The notes beneath the pieces are model-generated. The model had not been told where the DNA came from and made no database searches. It saw only the letters and a program-made list of their open reading frames with translations. The translations under genes were made by a program, and so were the position numbers. A DNA stretch of 64,000 nucleotides. Source: Methylomusa anaerophila (GTDB taxonomy: Bacteria > Bacillota > Negativicutes > Sporomusales > Sporomusaceae). This document shows, in pieces, positions 17,161-25,595 of this stretch. The stretch spans positions 3,117,501-3,181,500 of the forward strand of contig NZ_AP018449.1 of NCBI RefSeq assembly GCF_003966895.1, read 5' to 3'. Within the stretch, counting starts at the first letter, position 1. Each line of letters opens with the position of its first letter.

Positions 17161-19053
17161 ATGGCGCACCGGGTGTTATTTCCGTTTGCGGCGGTAGTTG
17201 GTCAGGATGAGGTTAAGCGGGCCTTGCTGATTGCGATGGTCAATCCCAAGGCCGGCGGCGTGCTGGTTGCCGGGGAAAAGGGAGCGGCCAAGTCGACCCT
17301 CGTGCGTGGTCTGGCCGACATTATTCCTGCTGATACCTGGCTGGTGGAATTGCCGCTGAACGCCACCGAAGATATGGTGTTTGGCAGCCTGGACATGGAG
17401 TATGCTGTCGTAAACGGGCAGCGGCGTTTCTGCCCCGGAATTTTGGCCAAAGCCCACGGCAATGTATTATACATTGATGAGATCAATTTGCTGCGCCGCG
17501 ATTTAGTCACCGCCATCCTGGATACCGCCGCGTCAGGCGTAAATGTGGTGGAGCGGGAAGGAATCTCCTACCGGCATGAGGCTGTCTATACCATCATCGG
17601 TACTATGAATCCGGAAGAGGGCACATTGCCGCCGGCGGTATTGGACCGTTTCGGCCTGTATGCGGCTGTAAACCGGGAAAAAGACGCCGGCGCCAGGGCG
17701 TTGATAGTGCGGCGCATACTGGCTTATGACCGGGAGCCGGATATATTCATGGCGCAATACCGGGAAGAAACTAAAACTATAATGGGCCATGTTGCCGCGG
17801 CCCGGGGAAAAATAAAAAATTTGGAAGTAGCCGACGCCATGATTCAGTTGGCGGCTCAAATGTGCGCTCAGGCCCGTTCTGCCGGGCACCGGGCGGAACT
17901 GTATCTTTTGGAGGCAGCCAAAGCCATTGCCGCGTTGGCCGGACGCGAATATCTGCTGCCGGCCGATGTGGAGGAAGCGGCCCGCTTTGTCCTGCCTCAT
18001 CGTGTGCGCCAGGAAGAACAGCCGCCGGCGGACAGCCGGCAGCAGTCCGGCGGGCAGCAAGACCGGGAACGGCAGCCGCCGCCTCCGCCGGAACAGCAGC
18101 CCAATGAAGGGGAAGATCAGCCGCCGCCGGCAGGGGACGATCAGCAGCCGGATGAACCGGCGGACGGACAGCAGGAACAGCAAGCCGTCAATGATGCTGA
18201 GGCTAAGGAGCAGACAGCCGATATTGACAGGACTTTTCCGCTGACCAATGTGGTGGTTTCGCTGCCGCAGGATCGTCAGGTCCGGCGCGGCAACGGCAAA
18301 CGCAATCTTACCCGTACCGACACCCGGCAGGGAAGATACGTGCGAGCCGGTTTACCCTGCGGTCCGGTCACAGACCTGGCTTTCGACGCCACTTTACGGG
18401 CTGCGGCTCCCTATCAGCGGTCAAGGGGAAAAGGCAGGTGCTGTATCACTGTACAGCGGGAAGACCTACGGCAAAAAGTCCGTGAAAAACGTATCGGCAA
18501 TACCTTTTTGTTTGTAGTAGACGCCAGCGGGTCCATGGGGGCGCGTGAACGGATGCGGGCCGTTAAAGGAGCTATTTTCGCCATGTTGCAGGACGCCTAC
18601 CAAAAGCGGGATCAAGTTGGCTTAATCGCCTTTCGGCGGCAAACGGCGGAAGTGCTGCTGCCGGTTACCCGTAGTGTGGACTTAGCCCAAAAATGTTTGC
18701 AGCATTTGCCCACAGGAGGGAAAACACCGCTGGCGGAAGGACTGTCCACCGCTCTTAACGTACTCAAGGCCATGCAAAAAAAGGAAAAGGAAATGCAGCC
18801 CATTTTAGTGTTGGTTACGGACGGCAGAGCCAATATCGGCGACAACAGTAACAACGATGCCGTAGCGGCTGCCCTTAAGACTGCCGGAAAAATCGGCATA
18901 AACGGCTTTCACAGTGTGGTTATCGACACGGAGGCCGACTTTGTCAGACTGGGAGTTGCCCGGGCAGTGGCGCGGGAGATGGGATCTATATACTATAGTC
19001 TGCAAGAACTGTCGGATGAAAATATTATGCGCATTGTAAAAAGCGTGCACTGA
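17161..19053 (+). CDS. ChlD/BchD-like AAA+ and VWA subunit of a metal chelatase
   Basis: 630 residues. N-terminal AAA+ domain (Walker A GEKGAAKST, Walker [30 protein letters not shown]), a Pro/Gln/Asp-rich linker about residues 285-345, and a C-terminal von Willebrand A domain with the MIDAS motif DASGSMGA near residue 453 and a later TDGRANIGD. This is the D-subunit architecture; D bridges the I-subunit ring and the CobN/ChlH subunit. Unlike ChlD from phototrophs the Walker motifs are intact. ATG 17161 follows AAGGAGGG. Separated from its I partner by an unusual 333-bp gap. Confidence 0.92.
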   Translation: MAHRVLFPFAAVVGQDEVKRALLIAMVNPKAGGVLVAGEKGAAKSTLVRGLADIIPADTWLVELPLNATEDMVFGSLDMEYAVVNGQRRFCPGILAKAHGNVLYIDEINLLRRDLVTAILDTAASGVNVVEREGISYRHEAVYTIIGTMNPEEGTLPPAVLDRFGLYAAVNREKDAGARALIVRRILAYDREPDIFMAQYREETKTIMGHVAAARGKIKNLEVADAMIQLAAQMCAQARSAGHRAELYLLEAAKAIAALAGREYLLPADVEEAARFVLPHRVRQEEQPPADSRQQSGGQQDRERQPPPPPEQQPNEGEDQPPPAGDDQQPDEPADGQQEQQAVNDAEAKEQTADIDRTFPLTNVVVSLPQDRQVRRGNGKRNLTRTDTRQGRYVRAGLPCGPVTDLAFDATLRAAAPYQRSRGKGRCCITVQREDLRQKVREKRIGNTFLFVVDASGSMGARERMRAVKGAIFAMLQDAYQKRDQVGLIAFRRQTAEVLLPVTRSVDLAQKCLQHLPTGGKTPLAEGLSTALNVLKAMQKKEKEMQPILVLVTDGRANIGDNSNNDAVAAALKTAGKIGINGFHSVVIDTEADFVRLGVARAVAREMGSIYYSLQELSDENIMRIVKSVH

Positions 19054-19089
19054 TTATCCGTAAATAACAAACCATATGGAGGAAACAAA

Positions 19090-19725
19090 ATGGATTTTTT
19101 CTGGGAATGTTTTGTCGTATTTCAAAAAGGCGGGCCGGTCATGTATCTGATATTGGCCTGCTCGCTGATCGTGGCGGCCATTGGGGTGGAACGTTATCTG
19201 TATTACCGGCAAATGAAGGGCGACATGCCTGACCTGGTAGCCAAGATAACGCCGGCGCTGGAACGCCGGGACTGGGAATCCTCCCTGGAAATCTGCCGGC
19301 AGACAGGGGGCGTCGCGGCCATGGTGGCCGCAAAGGGCATCCAGTATTTTCAACGGGGCGCCTGGCATGTGGAAAGCGTGCTGGAAGGAGAGGCGTCACT
19401 GGCGGTAGCCGGACTAAAGGCAAACCTAAGCCACTTGGACACCATCGTCACCATAGCGCCCCTGCTGGGTCTGCTGGGAACCGTCATCGGCATGATCGGC
19501 TCCTTCAGCGTAATGAATATCAAATCCGGCCAGCCGCTGGCCATTACCGGCGGGGTGGGGGAAGCGCTGGTGGCTACCGCCTCCGGCCTCTGCGTGGCCA
19601 CATTCGCCATGGTTGTGTACAGTTACTTCAATCACCGGCTGGACAGCATGATAACCGACATCGAAAAAATCTGCGTGCTGCTCCTCGGACAGGTAAGGCA
19701 GGAAAAGCATCATGAAACTGCGTAG
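19090..19725 (+). CDS. exbB: ExbB/TolQ-family proton channel subunit
   Basis: 211 residues with three membrane spans (about 17-36, 118-142, 160-182) and the MotA/TolQ/ExbB core: IAPLLGLLGTVIGMIGSF and GGVGEALVATASGL. With ExbD it converts proton-motive force into TonB movement that drives outer-membrane receptors. Start ATG 19090 has GGAGG upstream. The B12-operon position, followed at once by exbD and tonB, marks this as a dedicated energiser of corrinoid uptake over an outer membrane. Confidence 0.93.
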   Translation: MDFFWECFVVFQKGGPVMYLILACSLIVAAIGVERYLYYRQMKGDMPDLVAKITPALERRDWESSLEICRQTGGVAAMVAAKGIQYFQRGAWHVESVLEGEASLAVAGLKANLSHLDTIVTIAPLLGLLGTVIGMIGSFSVMNIKSGQPLAITGGVGEALVATASGLCVATFAMVVYSYFNHRLDSMITDIEKICVLLLGQVRQEKHHETA

Positions 19726-20122
19726 CCTCCGCAATGAAAGGCAACCCCGCCTGATGATAATTCCCATGATTGATATTATCTTTTTCCTGTTGGTATTCTT
19801 CATGATGAGCACCTTGTACATGGTAGAGCAGCAGATCATTCCGGTCAACCTGCCGCAGGCGGCATCGGCCCAGACCGACCGGCCGCGCAGCGTTTCCGTC
19901 CTGGTCACCAAGGAAGGGCGGATCCTGTTGGAACAGGAAGATATTCCGCTGGAACTGTTAAAACAGCGGGTGCAAGCGGAATTAAGCAAGCAAAACGACA
20001 TCGTGTTCATCCTACGTTCGGATAAACAGGCGGAATACGGGAAAGTTGTGGCTGTGCTGGACGAACTTAAGCTGGCAGGCGTGCAGCGGGTGGCCATTGC
20101 GACGGAAAAGAAAGGGAGGTAA
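19712..20122 (+). CDS. exbD: ExbD/TolR-family protein
   Basis: 136 residues: one N-terminal membrane span (about 15-37) carrying the proton-path aspartate in MIPMIDIIFFLLVFF, then a periplasmic domain ending with the ExbD pattern ILRSDKQAEYGKVVAVLDELKLAGVQ (split here by description only). Overlaps exbB by 14 bp. Confidence 0.93.
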   Translation: MKLRSLRNERQPRLMIIPMIDIIFFLLVFFMMSTLYMVEQQIIPVNLPQAASAQTDRPRSVSVLVTKEGRILLEQEDIPLELLKQRVQAELSKQNDIVFILRSDKQAEYGKVVAVLDELKLAGVQRVAIATEKKGR

Positions 20123-20126
20123 CGAA

Positions 20127-20870
20127 ATGGAAACTCAGATCCGCTGGCGGAAAGCCTTGGTCATTTCGCTGCTCTTCCACAGCATAGTGCTGATTGGCGT
20201 CGGCTGGATGACGGCCAGGCTCTTTACCGCAACGGAACCTCCGGAACAATATTTGGAACTGGAACTGGCCACGGAAGCGGAAGATCCCAGGGCAACGGCC
20301 GGCGGGAATCCGGCGCCGGAACCCGCCGCCGTACAGGACAACCGGCCGGTAATTGCGGCTGAGGCGAAACCTACGCCGGCGCCGGTTCGCCAAGCGCCGG
20401 CCGTAGTGGAAGAAACTGCGGCGGCTGTACCGGCGACAGACGCCGGCAGGTCTGAGGAATCGTCTGAACCAGGCGGCAATGCCAGCACTGCCGGCAGCGA
20501 GGGAGGCGGTGCGGAAAACGGAGCGGAAAGCGGTGCTGCTGGTTCCGGCAACGGCGGTACGGGCAGCACGGGAAAATCAGGCCAAGGCGGCGTCATCCCG
20601 CCGAGCATTCTGTCGCGGGTGGAGCCGGCTTATCCGGAACCGGACCGGCAAGCCGGCCGGGAAGGGACGGTGGTGCTGAAAATTCAAATATTGGCCAATG
20701 GCCGCCCGGGCAGTATCACCGTGCATAACTCCAGCGGCTTTGCCCTATTGGATGAAGCGGCGGTGGCCGCGGTACGGCAGTGGCAATTTATTCCGGCCAG
20801 GGAACGGGAAACCGGCCAGGCAATAACCTGTTATACCACCATGCCGGTGGTGTTCAGGCTGAAAGTTTGA
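20127..20870 (+). CDS. tonB: TonB energy-transducing protein
   Basis: 247 residues: cytoplasmic N-terminus, single membrane anchor about 13-35, a Pro/Ala/Gly-rich periplasmic spacer about 50-165, and a C-terminal TonB domain with PAYPEPDRQAGREGTVVLKI and the conserved AVRQWQFIPA strand. Contacts the TonB box of outer-membrane receptors; the receptor at 28455-30446 is the obvious client. The frame is open upstream into exbD, but GGGAGG 7 nt before ATG 20127 fixes the start. Confidence 0.92.
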   Translation: METQIRWRKALVISLLFHSIVLIGVGWMTARLFTATEPPEQYLELELATEAEDPRATAGGNPAPEPAAVQDNRPVIAAEAKPTPAPVRQAPAVVEETAAAVPATDAGRSEESSEPGGNASTAGSEGGGAENGAESGAAGSGNGGTGSTGKSGQGGVIPPSILSRVEPAYPEPDRQAGREGTVVLKIQILANGRPGSITVHNSSGFALLDEAAVAAVRQWQFIPARERETGQAITCYTTMPVVFRLKV

Positions 20871-20904
20871 TCAGCTTATTGTCAATTTTAGAAAAAGAGG
20901 TCAA

Positions 20905-21711
20905 GTGAAACCTGAGAATTACCAGAGAAAGAGGATGAAAATGGGCTACACGGAAGATTTTCCCGAACCTTGCTGCGGGGTGCGATTGGCAGGCTTAACC
21001 AAGGTATATGAACAGCATAAGGTAGTGGACGATCTATCGCTGACAGTGACGGCAGGTGAGGTATTTGGCCTGCTGGGACCCAACGGCGCCGGCAAAACGA
21101 CGGTGATGAAAGTGATCGCCGGACTGGTGCGACCTACCAATGGCTTAGTATTGATTTTCGGCTTTGATACGGTGTTCAGATCGGCTGCGGTTAAACAACT
21201 GGTAGGTTTTGTGCCGCAGGACAACAATCTGGAACGGGAACTGACGGTGGAAGAAGTTTTGTTTATTTACGGGCGGCTTTTCGCTGTTCCCAACCTCAAA
21301 CAGCGGGTGGAAAAAACGCTGCAGGAGTTTTCCCTGGCTGAAATCAGGCACCAAAAAGTGGGACTATTGTCGGGAGGAACGGCGCGGCGGACGCTTATTG
21401 CCAGGGCGCTTTTACCCCAGCCCCGGCTGCTGTTGCTGGATGAGCCGACAGTGGGACTCGACCCTGATGTTCGCCAGGAGATCTGGAATATTGTACGGCG
21501 ACTTGCCGGTGAAGGCAAAACGGTGGTGCTGACCACCCACTATATGGAAGAAGCGGAAAAACTGTGCCATAGGGTGGCCATGCTAAGGACCGGGCGCCTG
21601 GCGCTCCTTGATACGCCGGAGGGAATAAAGGAACGGCTGGGAGTTACGGACAGTGCGGCAGCGGCACTGGAAACTGTCTTTATCCAATTGGCCAGGAAAG
21701 GCGGCAACTGA
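20905..21711 (+). CDS. ABC-2-type exporter ATPase
   Basis: 268 residues of the CcmA/DrrA class: Walker A GPNGAGKTT, LSGGTARRTLIARAL signature (a variant LSGG with Thr-Ala-Arg in place of the usual QxQR), Walker B LLLLDEPTVGLD, H-loop LTTHYMEEA. Pairs with the overlapping permease gene. Start is GTG 20905 (AGAGG 5 nt upstream) or ATG 20941 (GAGG 6 nt upstream); the shorter form already covers the domain. Lies 34 bp after tonB in the B12-controlled run, so a link to corrinoid handling is possible, but the substrate is unknown. Confidence 0.88.
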   Translation: MKPENYQRKRMKMGYTEDFPEPCCGVRLAGLTKVYEQHKVVDDLSLTVTAGEVFGLLGPNGAGKTTVMKVIAGLVRPTNGLVLIFGFDTVFRSAAVKQLVGFVPQDNNLERELTVEEVLFIYGRLFAVPNLKQRVEKTLQEFSLAEIRHQKVGLLSGGTARRTLIARALLPQPRLLLLDEPTVGLDPDVRQEIWNIVRRLAGEGKTVVLTTHYMEEAEKLCHRVAMLRTGRLALLDTPEGIKERLGVTDSAAAALETVFIQLARKGGN

Positions 21712-22445
21712 TGGGCTGGTATGCTGTATATGACCGCGAAATGATAATCTTATGGAAAAAAATCGGCAGGATGGGGTATGTTTTTTCCTCGGTGATTTTC
21801 CCTTTTATTTATCTTTTTGCCTTTGGCTTGGGGCTGGGGAGCAGGGTAAATGTGGACGGCGGCTATTTGCCTTTCCTTACCAACGGCATCATCGGCGTTA
21901 CAGTCCTGTTGAACGCTTTTCAACAAACGTCGTCGTCGGTCAGTGTGGGACGTTTGTACTACCATAGTTTTCAAAGCGTTGTTATTAGTCCGGTGCCAAC
22001 CTGGGAGGTAGTTCTGGGGATCGTTCTGGCCGGTGCGGTACGGGGTGTGTTGTTTGGCGGCCTGGTTTTTGCGGTTGCCTGGGTGGTATTCGGAGTGTGG
22101 GGATTAAGCATAACGGCGGTTTTCGGGATTTTGCTGGGTGCTTTCTGTTTCGCCGCGATGGGTACGGTCGTAGGAATGGTTGTAAAAAACCCCGATGATG
22201 TTTCTTTGATGAATAATTTCTTCATCACCCCGATGATTTTTTTTGGCGGATCTTTTTTTCCACTGCAGAATTTGCCATCCTGGCTGGCCGCCATAGCCAA
22301 AATATTACCTATTGGCACTCTTAATACACTATTGCGGGCGTCGGTTTGGAATACCGATTCTTTTTGGGCGGCAAGCACACTGGCAATGCTGTCAGGCTGT
22401 TTTTTCGGGTGGAGTGTGTGGCTTTACAGCCGGTACAGCGAGTAA
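21711..22445 (+). CDS. ABC-2-type permease
   Basis: 244 residues, six predicted membrane helices, with the ABC-2 pattern GLGLGSRV, the FITPMIFFGGSFFPLQNLPSW segment and P-rich closing loop typical of NodJ/DrrB permeases. The ATG overlaps the last base of the ATPase stop codon, so the two are co-translated. Substrate not deducible. Confidence 0.87.
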   Translation: MGWYAVYDREMIILWKKIGRMGYVFSSVIFPFIYLFAFGLGLGSRVNVDGGYLPFLTNGIIGVTVLLNAFQQTSSSVSVGRLYYHSFQSVVISPVPTWEVVLGIVLAGAVRGVLFGGLVFAVAWVVFGVWGLSITAVFGILLGAFCFAAMGTVVGMVVKNPDDVSLMNNFFITPMIFFGGSFFPLQNLPSWLAAIAKILPIGTLNTLLRASVWNTDSFWAASTLAMLSGCFFGWSVWLYSRYSE

Positions 22446-22494
22446 AAGTGCAGTTGGAATTAATAACAAAACAGCAAAGGAGGTGTTTTGAATA

Positions 22495-23589
22495 ATTCGC
22501 ATATGGCAGAAGTTAATTCAGCATAAAAAAGGACTGATGCTGTTTTTGGTCATAGCGGCCGCAGTTATTGCCGGATTATCGCATCTTGACCGGACCAAAC
22601 CGGTCGCCAGTGTCAACACTGTCCCGGTGAAACGGGCTGATATTGCGGCCGTAGTGTCGGCGACAGGCACCATCAACCCGGTGAACATGGTCAGTGTCAG
22701 TTCCAAGGTTACCGGCTTGATCAAGGAGGTTAAGGTCAATGAAAATGACCGGGTGGCGATTGGTCAGGTCCTGATTACCCTTGACGATACCAGGACGCGG
22801 GCCCAGGTTAACCAGGCGCGGGCTAAGCTAGTGAACGCCGAAGCCGATTGCCAGCGTATCGAGCGGCTGGCCGCCGCTGGTGCGGTTGCCGCCCAGCAGT
22901 TGGATGCGGCCCGCATGGATTACAACGTAGCCCAGGCAACCTATGATGATGTTGTATCTCAGCTTGACGATACCGTCATCCGGGCGCCCATCGATGGTGT
23001 TGTTATCGGCAAACCGGTGCCGGCCGGCCAGACGGTGGCTCCGGGTATTTCAACACCCATGGTGCTGCTGACTATTGCCGATATGTCGAGGATGCAGATT
23101 GAAACCCAGATCGACGAATCGGATATCGGCAACGTCCAGGTAAATCAAAAGGCGGCCTTCACGGTTGACGGTTACCCCGGTAAGACGTTTACCGGCACTG
23201 TTGTCAATGTTTCCGCGAAGGCCAATATTCAGCAGAACGTGGTATATTACCCTGTCATTATTGATATTGATCCTGACACTGCCGGCAATCTCTTAAAACC
23301 GACGATGACCGCCAGGGTGTCGATCAATATCGGTGAAAGCCGGAATACTCTGACCATCCCGCTGGTGGCGTTGAAAGACAATCAAGGGCAATCCTACGTG
23401 CAGGTGATGAACAACGGCCAGATAAAGGCGACCAACGTGACAACCGGGCTAATGACTGATGAACAGGTGGAAATTACCGGGGGCCTAACAGAACACCAAC
23501 AGGTTGTTGTGCCTCAGAACAGACAGCCGGGCGCCGGCGGTTCAAGCAGTATGCAATCCAGTCCCCTACAGAAAGTCATGGGCCGATGA
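22495..23589 (+). CDS. MacA/HlyD-like periplasmic adaptor of a tripartite efflux pump
   Basis: About 364 residues: an N-terminal signal-anchor, barrel-sandwich hybrid halves around a short coiled coil (VNAEADCQRIERLAAAGAVAAQQLDAA region), and the MacA-type ITLDDTRTRAQVNQARAKL and DGVVIGKPVPAGQTVAPG segments. The first in-frame ATG (22537) lies inside the hydrophobic anchor and has no well-spaced ribosome site. A strong AAAGGAGG at 22476-22483 points to ATA 22492 or ATT 22495, so a non-canonical start is proposed. Couples the following MacB-like pump to an outer-membrane TolC. Its paralogue is at 37036-38121. Confidence 0.85.
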   Translation: MRIWQKLIQHKKGLMLFLVIAAAVIAGLSHLDRTKPVASVNTVPVKRADIAAVVSATGTINPVNMVSVSSKVTGLIKEVKVNENDRVAIGQVLITLDDTRTRAQVNQARAKLVNAEADCQRIERLAAAGAVAAQQLDAARMDYNVAQATYDDVVSQLDDTVIRAPIDGVVIGKPVPAGQTVAPGISTPMVLLTIADMSRMQIETQIDESDIGNVQVNQKAAFTVDGYPGKTFTGTVVNVSAKANIQQNVVYYPVIIDIDPDTAGNLLKPTMTARVSINIGESRNTLTIPLVALKDNQGQSYVQVMNNGQIKATNVTTGLMTDEQVEITGGLTEHQQVVVPQNRQPGAGGSSSMQSSPLQKVMGR

Positions 23590-23604
23590 CAGGAGGATCA
23601 TCTT

Positions 23605-24288
23605 ATGATCATATCACTAACCGATGTAACCAAAGTATATAAAATGGGGAGCAATCAGGTTCAGGCCCTTGCCGGTGTCTCCATCGCCATCGGCGCCGGG
23701 GAGCTTACGGCTATCGTAGGTCCTTCGGGTTCGGGCAAATCGACGCTGATGAACATCCTGGGATGCCTGGACCGGCCGACTGCCGGATCTTATAAGCTGG
23801 AAGGCCAGGAAGTTGCCACTCTGGGCGACGATGCCCTTGCCGCGACCCGTAACCGGAAAATTGGCTTTGTCTTTCAGACCTTTAATCTGTTGCCGCGCAT
23901 GACGGCGCTGCAGAATGTTACTTTGCCGCTAATTTATACCGGTCTAAAAAAGAAAGAACGCTATGAACGCGCCGGTCAGGCTTTGGAACTGGTAGGTCTT
24001 GGCAACCGTATGCGACATCATCCCAACGAGCTGTCCGGCGGCCAGCGTCAGCGGGTAGCCGTTGCCCGAGCGCTGGTCAACGACCCCAGCATCATCCTGG
24101 CTGATGAACCGACAGGCAACCTTGACACTAAATCAGGTAATGAAATCATGACCGTCTTTGGTGAACTTAACCGCCAAGGGCGAACGATTATTTTGGTCAC
24201 CCACGAACCGGACATCGCCAACCAGACCCGTCGTGTCGTTTACGTTCGGGACGGCATTATCGTTCGTGACGAAACAAGACAGGGGTGA
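23605..24288 (+). CDS. MacB/LolD-type ABC ATPase
   Basis: 227 residues: Walker [10 protein letters not shown], signature [15 protein letters not shown], Walker [14 protein letters not shown]-loop VTHEPD, the LolD/MacB class. Separate from its permease, unlike Escherichia coli MacB where both are fused. GGAGG precedes ATG 23605. Sits between adaptor and permease genes, all co-directional. Confidence 0.92.
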   Translation: MIISLTDVTKVYKMGSNQVQALAGVSIAIGAGELTAIVGPSGSGKSTLMNILGCLDRPTAGSYKLEGQEVATLGDDALAATRNRKIGFVFQTFNLLPRMTALQNVTLPLIYTGLKKKERYERAGQALELVGLGNRMRHHPNELSGGQRQRVAVARALVNDPSIILADEPTGNLDTKSGNEIMTVFGELNRQGRTIILVTHEPDIANQTRRVVYVRDGIIVRDETRQG

Positions 24289-24294
24289 TCTTAG

Positions 24295-25509
24295 ATGATA
24301 TGGGAAAGTCTGCTGATTGCCCTGGAAAGTCTTAAAGCCAACAAGCTTCGTTCCACTCTCACCATGTTGGGTATAATTATCGGCGTCGGCGCTGTTATTG
24401 CCATGGTGTCCATCGGTATGGGCGTGCGGGAGAATGTCCAAAAGTCCCTTGCCGGACTGGGCAGCAATCTTCTGATGGTTTCACCCGGCGCCACATCTCC
24501 AACCGGGGTGCGCATGGCCGCCGGCTCGAACATCAGCCTGACGCTCAGGGACTCCCAGGCCATTGCCCGGGAAATACCGGGAGTGGGATTGGTGGCGCCA
24601 GGCGTTTTCCGCCAGTACCAGGTGGTGTACGGCAACAAGAACTGGGTGACCTTGGTGCAAGGGACGACGCCTGAATTTATTGGTGTGAGGAATTTTAACC
24701 TGGAAAAGGGAACTTTTTTTACTTTCAAGGATGTGGATACCCGGGCGCGGGTGATGGTTCTCGGCAAAGTAGCGGCCGACAATTTGTTTGGCGAGATTAA
24801 TCCGGTAGGTAAGACGGTGCGCATCAACAAAGCGCCCTTTCGGGTGATCGGTGTGCTGGAAGCTAAGGGACAATCGCCTTCCGGGCATGATTTGGACGAC
24901 TTAGCGGTTATTCCGATTACCACCGCCCAGGAACGGGTGATGGGCATTACGTATTTGAACAGTATCAGCGTTACAGCCGCCGGCGCCGATGTTATCGACC
25001 AGGTGCAGGCTGACATTACCGGCCTGTTGCGCACGCGCCACCGTATCGCCGCCAACACGACCGATGATTTTACCGTCCGCAACCTGACGTCGATTATGGC
25101 GACGGCGGATGAGACTTCCAAAACGATAACGCTGCTCTTGGGAAACATTGCCGCCATCTCGCTGTTGGTGGGCGGTATTGGCATTATGAACATTATGCTG
25201 GTATCAGTTACCGAACGTACCCGGGAGATTGGCATCCGCAAAGCTCTTGGCGCCACTTATCGCAACATCCTGTTCCAGTTCTTAATCGAGGCGGGAGTCA
25301 TCGGCGTGACCGGCGGCATTATGGGCATTGGCCTGGGTATTGCCGGTTCCCGTATCATTGCCGCCGTCGCCCACTGGAACACTGTAATTTCATTTGCTTC
25401 GATTTTTCTGGCTTTTGGCTTCTCTGTCGGCATCGGCTTATTCTTTGGCCTTTATCCGGCGCGGAAAGCCGCTCTTTTGGACCCGATTGAGGCGCTGCGA
25501 TATGAATAA
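24295..25509 (+). CDS. MacB-type FtsX-family permease
   Basis: 404 residues: membrane span near 20-45 (LTMLGIIIGVGAVIAM), a large periplasmic MacB-PCD domain, then three spans with the ISLLVGGIGIMNIMLVSVTERTREIG block characteristic of MacB/FtsX permeases, ending LDPIEALRYE. Uses the preceding ATPase for mechanotransmission-type export from the periplasm. Very similar in length and sequence to the permease at 38821-40035, indicating duplication. Confidence 0.92.
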   Translation: MIWESLLIALESLKANKLRSTLTMLGIIIGVGAVIAMVSIGMGVRENVQKSLAGLGSNLLMVSPGATSPTGVRMAAGSNISLTLRDSQAIAREIPGVGLVAPGVFRQYQVVYGNKNWVTLVQGTTPEFIGVRNFNLEKGTFFTFKDVDTRARVMVLGKVAADNLFGEINPVGKTVRINKAPFRVIGVLEAKGQSPSGHDLDDLAVIPITTAQERVMGITYLNSISVTAAGADVIDQVQADITGLLRTRHRIAANTTDDFTVRNLTSIMATADETSKTITLLLGNIAAISLLVGGIGIMNIMLVSVTERTREIGIRKALGATYRNILFQFLIEAGVIGVTGGIMGIGLGIAGSRIIAAVAHWNTVISFASIFLAFGFSVGIGLFFGLYPARKAALLDPIEALRYE

Positions 25510-25595
25510 GAACAAGGAGGCAGTATGTTTGAAACATTCCATAGGGGATAAATGCGCAAAGAGGAATTGAATTTTAGTTAGGTGGGAGAAACAAA

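Noticed and set aside
24291..25256. A 321-codon minus-strand frame opposite the MacB-type permease
   Set aside because: Antisense shadow; the same shadow recurs opposite the paralogous permease at 39.6-40.0 kb.
25520..25582. Two mini-frames of 8-9 codons between the permease and the exported CbiZ, the first behind AAGGAGG
   Set aside because: Too short to support as genes; probably a fossil ribosome site or the remains of a deleted gene.
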